From a bacterium (GTDB taxonomy: Bacteria > SZUA-79 > Acidulodesulfobacterales > Acidulodesulfobacteraceae), in assembly GCA_021813595.1 (NCBI GenBank), contig JAKAKF010000248.1, positions 1-5,906 on the forward strand: 5,906 bases of DNA. Reading direction: 5' to 3'. The translations under genes and the position numbers were made by a program. Below are positions 1-5,532 of the stretch, piece by piece. Under the pieces are notes generated by a model. It did not search any database and was not told the DNA's origin. It worked only from the letters and a program-made list of their open reading frames with translations. Position 1 is the first letter of the stretch. Every line of letters starts with the position of its first letter.

Positions 1-668
1 GCGGCGTCTATTAAAGGAAGCGCTCCCCCCATACTTCCTCCGGTAACGAATATATATTTCGAATTTATGTTTTTAAAATGTTCGAGGAACCTAAGCGATG
101 CTAAAGAATCCATAACGATTTTTACCATGGAAAAAGTTTTAACATGAAGGATTCCGTTAGTCATAAGACCTGGAAAACCGGGATTATAAACCGCCCTGCT
201 CCTTCCGTGTCCCCTTAAGTCTATAGAAAGAGCCGCATATCCCCTTCTTGCGAAGAAGTGCGCCCAGCCTGGAGTTCCGAATGAGCCGTAACCGTGCAGT
301 AAAAGAACGCCCGGGTATTTTTTGCCTTTAATTCCGTAGGGAATTGCGAAATAACCTTTTAAGAGCAGTCCGTCGTATGACGCCAGCGTCAAATCGTATG
401 TTTCGATTTTATTAATTTTATCGTTATAAAGAGGTTTTAAGGAATAGACTACTTTTTCTTTACGCAGATTCCCATACATCTTATGCCAGAATTTTTTAAA
501 CTTTTGGTATCTCGTAAGTTTAATACCCTTATTCTTAAGGGATTTAACCGCAGGTATTCCGGTGTTTGTTTTTTCGTTAAGGTTTCTATATAAAAAAATA
601 CCCGCAATTAAAACGGCGGCTGAGATTATTAATATTATCAGAACGGTTTTGTTTTTATCGGTTTTCAT
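1..668 (-). CDS. Membrane-anchored alpha/beta hydrolase, acetyl xylan esterase (AXE1)-like, 3' end cut by window
   Basis: An open frame runs from an ATG at 668 down to the window edge (222 codons, no stop reached). Residues 1-7 are polar and Lys-rich, and residues 8-27 form one hydrophobic segment, so the protein is probably held in the inner membrane with its catalytic part outside. The hydrolase core begins near residue 90. An oxyanion-loop HGYG lies at 125-128, then a SIDLRGHGRS stretch at 148-157, a GLMTNGIL block at 167-174 resembling the family's GFMTRGIL, and the nucleophile elbow GGSMGG at 210-215 with Ser212. AXE1/cephalosporin-C deacetylase enzymes remove acetyl groups from sugars or related esters and normally read GGSQGG, so Met213 is a departure. 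The catalytic Asp and His lie outside the window. No Shine-Dalgarno precedes the ATG, but the polar-then-hydrophobic N-terminus supports this start. The fold is well supported, the substrate is not. A dienelactone hydrolase or BAAT-like hydrolase is the alternative. Confidence 0.8.
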   Translation of the reverse strand, partial: MKTDKNKTVLIILIISAAVLIAGIFLYRNLNEKTNTGIPAVKSLKNKGIKLTRYQKFKKFWHKMYGNLRKEKVVYSLKPLYNDKINKIETYDLTLASYDGLLLKGYFAIPYGIKGKKYPGVLLLHGYGSFGTPGWAHFFARRGYAALSIDLRGHGRSRAVYNPGFPGLMTNGILHVKTFSMVKIVMDSLASLRFLEHFKNINSKYIFVTGGSMGGALPLIDA

Positions 669-691
669 AGTAAAATTTTTTTAATTAATAT

Positions 692-731
692 AAAAAGGCA
701 TCTATGAATTTTTGATTAATTCACAGATGCC
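692..731 (-). terminator. Rho-independent terminator of the cytochrome c gene
   Basis: Positions 697-710 and 718-731 pair over 14 bp around a 7-nt loop. The one non-Watson-Crick position (704/724) is a G-U wobble in the minus-strand RNA but an A-C mismatch in the plus-strand RNA. In the minus direction the stem is followed at once by a T run (A's at 692-696 on the plus strand). This fits an intrinsic terminator about 50 nt after the cytochrome stop codon. It ends only 23 nt before the hydrolase ATG, so the hydrolase must rely on readthrough or on a promoter overlapping the hairpin. Confidence 0.8.
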
Positions 732-780
732 CGTTAAATTTAAAAGTTATCGGTATATCTTTATTGCCTGGTTGCCTAAC

Positions 781-1260
781 TTATTTTAAAGATTCGAGAT
801 ACTCCGCTACCGTTTTTAACTGCGACGGATTAAGGCTATGATTCGGCATCATAGTATTCGGAGAATGAACCTTAGGCGTATTGATCTGGACTTCAAGCCA
901 GTGGATAGAATGTCCTTTAGTTCCTTCTTTGTCGAGATTAGGACCTATCGAACCGCCTTTGCCGTTTATAATATGGCAGCCTGCGCAACCCTGAGAGTTC
1001 ATAATCTTCATTGCGGCTGCTTTTAAATTTGCGGAAGCCGGTTTAGCGGAAGTGCTCGGTGCGGCAGCTTTAGCCGGAGCTTTTGGAGCAGGCGCGGCGG
1101 CAGTAGTAGTTGCGGTAGTGCTCGGAGCGGCTGCCGGTTGCGAAGCCGGTTTAGACGGCGCTGGTTTATTTGCGCAGCCGTAAAGGCCGAAGCTGACAGC
1201 TAATAAAAATAATGCGGTAAATAAAACGGTTAAACCTTTTTTTCCTTTCAACGCTTTCAA
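781..1260 (-). CDS. Mono-haem cytochrome c lipoprotein (class I-like)
   Basis: This 159-residue protein is a predicted periplasmic electron carrier. Residues 1-8 are basic, 9-27 are hydrophobic, and LYGC at 26-29 is a lipobox-like end with Cys29 as the likely lipidated residue. Residues 31-79 are a low-complexity Ala/Pro/Thr/Ser/Lys linker. The haem domain follows: CAGCH at 92-96 (Cys92 and Cys95 bind haem, His96 is the proximal ligand), IGPNL at 105-109, and TMMPN at 136-140 with Met138 as the probable distal ligand (Met137 is possible). A C-terminal helix (LKTVAEYLESLK) closes the fold. The domain of about 80 residues is the normal class I size. The start is TTG at 1260, chosen because a GGGAGGG ribosome site lies 7 nt upstream; a second TTG at 1251 is spaced too far from it. 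The gene stands alone, with its own promoter and terminator, so its redox partner cannot be read from context. Confidence 0.92.
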   Translation of the reverse strand: MKALKGKKGLTVLFTALFLLAVSFGLYGCANKPAPSKPASQPAAAPSTTATTTAAAPAPKAPAKAAAPSTSAKPASANLKAAAMKIMNSQGCAGCHIINGKGGSIGPNLDKEGTKGHSIHWLEVQINTPKVHSPNTMMPNHSLNPSQLKTVAEYLESLK

Positions 1261-1267
1261 TTTTTTA

Positions 1268-1274
1268 CCCTCCC
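1268..1274 (-). promoter_or_regulatory. Shine-Dalgarno of the cytochrome c gene
   Basis: The minus strand reads GGGAGGG, followed by a 7-nt T/A spacer (TAAAAAA) and then TTG at 1260. It is the only strong Shine-Dalgarno visible before any gene start in the window, and it decides the TTG start. Confidence 0.85.
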
Positions 1275-1280
1275 TAAATT

Positions 1281-1304
1281 AATTAAAGATTAAATTAAAG
1301 ATTA
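1281..1304. repeat. Two tandem copies of a 12-bp AT-rich unit in the cytochrome leader
   Basis: The unit AATTAAAGATTA occurs at 1281-1292 and again, identically, at 1293-1304, with a partial start of a third copy (AATT) at 1305-1308. It lies between the predicted transcription start and the ribosome site of the cytochrome gene, so it would be in the 5' untranslated region. It could be a regulator site or plain AT-rich slippage; nothing in the sequence decides between these. Confidence 0.6.
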
Positions 1305-1347
1305 AATTTATTGTTTTACAGTCGCAAATTAAAGCACAATCATATAT

Positions 1348-1375
1348 ATAATATATCTATTTAAAATTTTGTCAA
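1348..1375 (-). promoter_or_regulatory. Sigma70-type promoter of the cytochrome c gene
   Basis: On the minus strand a perfect TTGACA -35 (1375 to 1370) is followed by a 16-bp spacer and TATTAT as -10 (1353 to 1348, five of six consensus bases). The predicted transcription start is near 1341, giving a leader of about 80 nt before the TTG start. The whole 1261-1444 gap between the cytochrome and radical SAM genes is AT-rich. Apart from this promoter, the ribosome site and the 12-bp repeat I see nothing else there, and no convincing terminator for the radical SAM gene. Confidence 0.7.
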
Positions 1376-1444
1376 TAAAAAATTAATAAAAACTAATAAA
1401 AATTTAACATAAAAACTAATACCGGACGCTAAGCGGATTTAATA

Positions 1445-3814
1445 TTAAATATTAATGCTAACTATTTTTAACCCATCCGGAAGAATAGAGTTTATTTTTT
1501 CGCCAAGAATCTTTAAATCCGTTTCGGCAGCATATTCCGCGCTTACCCTTGCTTTAATATACAGCCCGTCGCTTTCGCTCATAAAAGGAATAGGATTGGA
1601 AAAGCTCAGCTTCGGCCTCGAAGTAAATTTAGATTCCCTGTAAATAAGGGGAATGCCGGTTATTCTAAAGGCCTTAAGCAATATTTTCACGGTTTCTAAA
1701 TGTCCGAGATATTTCGCCGCTCCTCTTTTGGAATATATAAACGTAAGTTCGGAAAAAGAAACCCGTCCGCCGGCGGCTTCCTTATTTATCTTTATATTGT
1801 TATCTCCTTCAATATCGTGCTTATCGTCTTTGACCTTTTTTTTATGTATTCTTATGTTTTCCGCTTTTGACGAATAAACGGGGCTTAAGGTTTTGAAATC
1901 GCATACGCCGCATAAATAACAAATTTTTCTGCAATTCTCCGTTAAAAGATTATCGGCGGAAGCGCCGACAGGAGATGCGTTGATGGGATAAATAGATTTT
2001 AAATTCTGTATACGGGATTTTTTATATTCCTCTTTTAAAAAATCCTTATCCACGAGTATGTCTATAAAATCCCATGGAAGCGGAGAGTCTATATTTTTTT
2101 CTTCGTATAAATATCTATAGGTCAATTTATTAAGATTCGACGTTCCGTTTCCCCTATTATTTTTCCCCCAATTATAATCATATTCGCAACCGTAACCGTA
2201 ATCGCATTCGAGAGCTTTAACCCATGCGTCATAATTGAATAATCTGGATTCGCTGTCGTAAACCGCGCCGAATTTATATGCATTATATATGATTTTAGGC
2301 GTAAAATAGTCCCCTCTCGATATGAGTCCTTCTATAAAACTGACTTTAGGGTCCTGATATCTTAAATTAACGTTTAAGGGTTTTAACAACTTTTTTAAAT
2401 AATTAATTTTAAAATTAAGCTCAGGTTCTTTTTCCATAGGATGCCACTGGAAGGGGGTATGGGGCTTCGGCACGAAATTATTGACGTTCACCGTAATATT
2501 AAGCCCTTTTGCGATTTTTTTTATTTTTACTATTAAACCGGCTATTCCGTCTAAATCCGCGATTCTTTCAAACGGAAGCCCGAGCATAAAATATAATTTC
2601 AATGTTTTAAAGCCTTTTTGCGAAAGCAGTGCCGCTTCTCCCAGCAGGTCGCCTTCGGAGATATTTTTATTAATTATATCCCTGAGCCTCTGGGTTCCCG
2701 CTTCAGGAGCCAACGTGAAATTAGTTTTTTTAACGGCGGCGGTTTTTTGAAGTATATTTTCGCTCAAAGAGCCTATCCTCATAGAAGGAAACGACATCGA
2801 AATTTTCTTTTCCGACGTTAAATCGGCTAATTCTGAAAGCAGTGCTTCGATATCCGAATAATCCCCCGTAGAAAGGGAAGACAAAGATATTTCTTCGAGA
2901 CCGGTGGTCCGCAAACCGTGTTTTACGGCATTTACTACCGCATTCTTCTTCCTCTCCCTGACCGGCCTGTAAATATAACCCGCCTGGCAGAAGCGGCAGC
3001 CGGAGGAACAGCCGCGGGCAATTTCGACCGCAAGCCTGTTATGGACGGTCTCTATAAGCGGAACGATATGCTTATCGATATATGCGGTGTTTTCGTTAAA
3101 TTTACGGTTTAAGTCTATATCGTATAATACCGTTTTTTTTACGCTTTTGGAAAATCCGGGCACGTAAACGCCTCTTATTTCGGCGAGCATGCTTTTAACG
3201 TAATTTCTGTAGTCAGTTTTACCTACCGCTCCGGATTTAAGGCCGTTTTTAGCTTTCAATACGGCATTGCATACTTCGACCGTCGTAATTTCTCCGTCGC
3301 CTATTATAAAAAAATCCATAAAATCGTTCAATGGAAGAGGGTTGAAAGCGCATGGGCCGCCGGCTCCGATAAAAGGGTCGTCCGAACCGGACCGGTCTTT
3401 AGAAAATACCGGAATGCCGGAAAGTTCCAGCATAAATAAAATATTCGTATAGGAAAGTTCGTATTGCAAAGAGAAGCCGGCTATATCGAAATTTTTAACC
3501 TCTTCGAACGATTCCAACGAAAATAAAGGAATATTATGCTCTTTTAATTTGGCGTTCATATCGGGATAAGGCATATAAACCCTTTCGCAGGCGATATGAG
3601 CCTCCGAATTTAATATATCGTATATTATCCCCATTCCTATATGGCTCATTCCCAGTTCGTAAAAATCCGGAAACGCAAGCGCAAATTTCAGAGGTATAGT
3701 TTTAATATCTTTAACGGTAGTCCCTGTTTCCAATCCGAGATATCTTGCAGGTTTTTGCACAAACGGAAGGACGTCTTCGTTCAGCTTGCGGTATAATTCA
3801 TGATTAGCTTTCAT
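1445..3814 (-). CDS. Radical SAM protein with B12-binding-like N-terminus fused to a DUF2344 domain (TIGR03960 + TIGR03936 type)
   Basis: This 789-residue protein resembles the two-module family found in many deltaproteobacteria; other bacteria encode the modules as neighbouring genes. Residues 20-185 resemble the N-terminal B12-binding-like region (KPARYLGLE, FPDFYELGMSHIG, GGPCAFNPLPL), although I do not see the classical DxHxxG cobalamin motif. The radical SAM core follows, with Cys269, Cys273 and Cys276 in CxxxCxxC to hold the 4Fe-4S cluster, APEAGTQRLR at 369-378, KLYFMLGLPFE at 406-416, FVPKPHTPFQW at 447-457 and SRGDYF at 499-504. A second Cys cluster lies at 628, 632, 635 and 638. A charged linker (about 645-685) leads to the DUF2344 domain (about 686-789), with HLETVKILLKAFRITGIPL at 705-723. 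No reaction is established for the family to my knowledge; a role in RNA modification is only a guess. No Shine-Dalgarno is seen, but the N-terminus aligns with what I recall of the family from about residue 20. Confidence 0.9.
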   Translation of the reverse strand: MKANHELYRKLNEDVLPFVQKPARYLGLETGTTVKDIKTIPLKFALAFPDFYELGMSHIGMGIIYDILNSEAHIACERVYMPYPDMNAKLKEHNIPLFSLESFEEVKNFDIAGFSLQYELSYTNILFMLELSGIPVFSKDRSGSDDPFIGAGGPCAFNPLPLNDFMDFFIIGDGEITTVEVCNAVLKAKNGLKSGAVGKTDYRNYVKSMLAEIRGVYVPGFSKSVKKTVLYDIDLNRKFNENTAYIDKHIVPLIETVHNRLAVEIARGCSSGCRFCQAGYIYRPVRERKKNAVVNAVKHGLRTTGLEEISLSSLSTGDYSDIEALLSELADLTSEKKISMSFPSMRIGSLSENILQKTAAVKKTNFTLAPEAGTQRLRDIINKNISEGDLLGEAALLSQKGFKTLKLYFMLGLPFERIADLDGIAGLIVKIKKIAKGLNITVNVNNFVPKPHTPFQWHPMEKEPELNFKINYLKKLLKPLNVNLRYQDPKVSFIEGLISRGDYFTPKIIYNAYKFGAVYDSESRLFNYDAWVKALECDYGYGCEYDYNWGKNNRGNGTSNLNKLTYRYLYEEKNIDSPLPWDFIDILVDKDFLKEEYKKSRIQNLKSIYPINASPVGASADNLLTENCRKICYLCGVCDFKTLSPVYSSKAENIRIHKKKVKDDKHDIEGDNNIKINKEAAGGRVSFSELTFIYSKRGAAKYLGHLETVKILLKAFRITGIPLIYRESKFTSRPKLSFSNPIPFMSESDGLYIKARVSAEYAAETDLKILGEKINSILPDGLKIVSINI

Positions 3815-3822
3815 AGTTTTAT

Positions 3823-3836
3823 AGTATATTATTATA
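3823..3836 (-). promoter_or_regulatory. Candidate -10 elements of the radical SAM gene
   Basis: On the minus strand TATAAT occupies 3836 to 3831 and TATACT occupies 3828 to 3823. The first would start transcription about 9 nt before the ATG at 3814; the second would start it on or next to the ATG. Neither has a good -35: TTAATT lies 17 bp before the first, and the second has none. In either case the leader is too short for a Shine-Dalgarno, and none is visible. The region is so AT-rich that chance matches are likely. Confidence 0.35.
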
Positions 3837-3885
3837 TAATTTTTTACCGAAAAAATTAACCGTTAAAATAATAAAGTTATTACGG

Positions 3886-3919
3886 CCGGATAAAATAAAA
3901 ATAAAGTTGATTTATCCGG
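3886..3919. repeat. 9-bp perfect inverted repeat in the divergent promoter region
   Basis: CCGGATAAA at 3886-3894 is mirrored by TTTATCCGG at 3911-3919 across a 16-bp AT-rich spacer. The right arm overlaps the proposed -35 of the M50 protease gene (3907-3912), the expected position for an operator. A weaker dyad lies just left of it at 3860-3885 (CCGT paired with ACGG around AATAA/TTATT, with a 3-nt bulge). There is no T run after either structure, so they do not look like terminators. A regulator cannot be named. Confidence 0.5.
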
Positions 3920-3936
3920 AAAAATAATCGTATAAT
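3907..3936 (+). promoter_or_regulatory. Promoter of the M50 protease gene, predicted leaderless
   Basis: TTGATT at 3907-3912 (four of six -35 bases) is followed by an 18-bp spacer and a perfect TATAAT at 3931-3936. Seven bases (AAACAAT) separate the -10 from the ATG at 3944, so the expected first transcribed base is the A of the start codon. No Shine-Dalgarno exists between the -10 and the ATG, which agrees with a leaderless message that may also carry scpA. Confidence 0.6.
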
Positions 3937-3943
3937 AAACAAT

Positions 3944-4660
3944 ATGAATAATACGATTCAGCTTATAGTAATAGCCATAATTCCCGTTTTATTCGCTATC
4001 ATACTTCATGAGGTTTCCCATGGCTACGTAGCTCACCTTTTCGGCGACGATACGGCAAAAAACGCTGGAAGGCTGACGCTTAACCCCTTAAAACATATCG
4101 ATCCTTTCGGCACTATTCTCCTCCCCCTGCTTTTAATACTTGTAGGCTCTCCTTTTCTATTCGGCTACGCAAAACCCGTTCCGGTAAATTTTAACGGACT
4201 CAAAAACCCAAAAAGAGATACGGGATTTGTCGCGGCAGCAGGACCGGCTACCAACTTTATACTTGCTTTTATATGTTTTGTTTTTTTGAAAATTATAGTT
4301 TTTGAGTTTCCGGTTATGAATCTATACCTCGCCTATTTTATAAGCCATCTTCATTTCCAGACGGTTTACGGCAATCCTTTTTTTAAATTTTTCGTTTATC
4401 CTGTAACTTTTATGCTTTTTATAGGTATAATGGTAAATATTATTCTTGGAACGTTCAATCTCATACCGATCCCGCCGTTAGACGGAGGAAGGGTCGCTGT
4501 AAGCCTTCTGCCAGAGCCGTTTTCCGGCTTTTTAAGCAAACTTGAGCCTTTTGGAATTTTTTTGCTTCTTATACTCCTTTTGTTCGACCCGGGCAATTTT
4601 TTAGCCGTTTCGTTTAATTTTATAGTTAATAATATCGTTTTAAGAAATCTCAGCTTATGA
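3944..4660 (+). CDS. Site-2-type zinc metalloprotease, peptidase family M50
   Basis: This 238-residue polytopic membrane protein matches the small bacterial M50 (YwhC-like) proteases, which cut membrane-embedded or membrane-near substrates. HEVSH at 22-26 supplies two zinc-binding His and the catalytic Glu23 inside the first hydrophobic helix. RLTLNPLKHIDPFG at 43-56 is the usual signature between the first membrane segments. AAGPATN lies at 98-104, and NLIPIPPLDGGRV at 172-184 contains Asp180, the third zinc ligand. Hydrophobic segments lie near 6-24, 57-74, 94-118, 150-176 and 203-222. There is no PDZ domain, so it is not an RseP/RIP1-type regulator of the long class. Its substrate is unknown. 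It sits 20 bp upstream of scpA on the same strand, a common bacterial arrangement that suggests cotranscription. The ATG is supported by the promoter and by the HExxH position normal for the family. Confidence 0.93.
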   Translation: MNNTIQLIVIAIIPVLFAIILHEVSHGYVAHLFGDDTAKNAGRLTLNPLKHIDPFGTILLPLLLILVGSPFLFGYAKPVPVNFNGLKNPKRDTGFVAAAGPATNFILAFICFVFLKIIVFEFPVMNLYLAYFISHLHFQTVYGNPFFKFFVYPVTFMLFIGIMVNIILGTFNLIPIPPLDGGRVAVSLLPEPFSGFLSKLEPFGIFLLLILLLFDPGNFLAVSFNFIVNNIVLRNLSL

Positions 4661-4680
4661 AAACGGAATAAATAAAATTT

Positions 4681-5514
4681 ATGCAGTCCGACCAAGCCCA
4701 ATTATCTTTTTATCCTAAAGTAAGCCTGGAAGTTTACGACGGTCCGTTAGACTTGCTTTTGACCCTGATAAAAAAAAATAAAATTAATATTTACGATATT
4801 CCTATAGTCGAAATAACAAGACAGTATCTTGAGGCTATAGGTTTAAACGAAAACGCCGGCATCCCGCCTTCCGAAACTTTCAATCTTGATTTGGGCGGAG
4901 ATTTTATAGTAATGGCGGCTCAGCTGATATATATTAAATCGGTAATGCTTCTGCCGAAGTACGATGCCGCAAAAGAGGACGGCGGCGAGGAAGATATATC
5001 CGACCCTAGAAGCGAACTAACCGATATGCTTTTGGAATATCGAAAAGTTAAAGAAATGGCCTATTTTCTAAATAACAGGCCTATACTGGGACGCGACGTA
5101 TTCGGAATAAAAATGCTTAAAGCGGAAGAAACGGCGCTTGAAAAAGTCTCTAATAACGCTACCGCAATTTTCGACGCAAATATTTTTATTCTTTCTAAAT
5201 ATTTCTACGGCAAGATGGCTGAGGCTCAAAACAGGATAAATATATACGAAGTAGAAAGAGAAAGTTTTTCCGTAAAAGAAAAAATAACGGAAATAATGGA
5301 AAGATTTAATGCCGTCGGCAATATAACGTTGAGCGAAATAGTTAAAAACAGCAGGAGCAGGGATGAATTTTTTACATATTTCCTCGCGCTTCTTGAAATG
5401 GCAAGATTAGTTCTGATAAATTTAAAACAGCTGAACTTATTCGGCGAAATATATATTACCCCGTCACCCGGCAGTCTTGCCGGCTACCGCTCTAAAATAG
5501 CAAGCATGAATTGA
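4681..5514 (+). CDS. scpA: Segregation and condensation protein A (kleisin ScpA)
   Basis: ScpA is the kleisin that bridges the heads of the Smc dimer and binds ScpB, building the condensin that organises and segregates the chromosome. The 277-residue product shows the family marks in order: YDGPLDLLLTLIKKNKINIY at 19-38 (N-terminal Smc-neck-binding part), NLDLGGDFIVMAAQLIYIKS at 68-87, DPRSELTDMLLEYRKVKE at 108-125 after an acidic loop, a variable middle, and the C-terminal winged-helix part, where FLALLEMARLVLINLKQLNL at 234-253 leads into FGEIYI. It is somewhat longer than the B. subtilis protein (about 250), with a short Ser/Pro/Gly-containing C-terminal extension. The gene follows the M50 protease by 20 bp; only a weak CGGA lies before its ATG, about 12 nt away. 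scpB does not follow. No clear plus-strand terminator is visible in the 18 bp before the convergent gene. Confidence 0.95.
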   Translation: MQSDQAQLSFYPKVSLEVYDGPLDLLLTLIKKNKINIYDIPIVEITRQYLEAIGLNENAGIPPSETFNLDLGGDFIVMAAQLIYIKSVMLLPKYDAAKEDGGEEDISDPRSELTDMLLEYRKVKEMAYFLNNRPILGRDVFGIKMLKAEETALEKVSNNATAIFDANIFILSKYFYGKMAEAQNRINIYEVERESFSVKEKITEIMERFNAVGNITLSEIVKNSRSRDEFFTYFLALLEMARLVLINLKQLNLFGEIYITPSPGSLAGYRSKIASMN

Positions 5515-5532
5515 TTTTTTATATCTTTATAT

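Noticed and set aside
838..1026. Plus-strand open frame opposite the cytochrome haem domain
   Set aside because: It lies wholly antisense to a certain cytochrome c gene, and its product resembles no family I know.
1376..1444. Possible terminator after the radical SAM gene (GC-containing patch near 1422-1436 followed by T's on the minus strand)
   Set aside because: Only 3-4 bp stems can be formed, too weak for an intrinsic terminator.
2481..2821. Overlapping plus-strand open frames opposite the radical SAM core
   Set aside because: They are antisense to conserved radical SAM motifs, overlap each other in different frames, and show no start signals.
4396..4701. Minus-strand open frame of about 100 codons opposite the M50 protease and the start of scpA
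   Set aside because: It is antisense to two well-supported genes, has a basic, low-information product with no recognisable domain, and no ribosome site.
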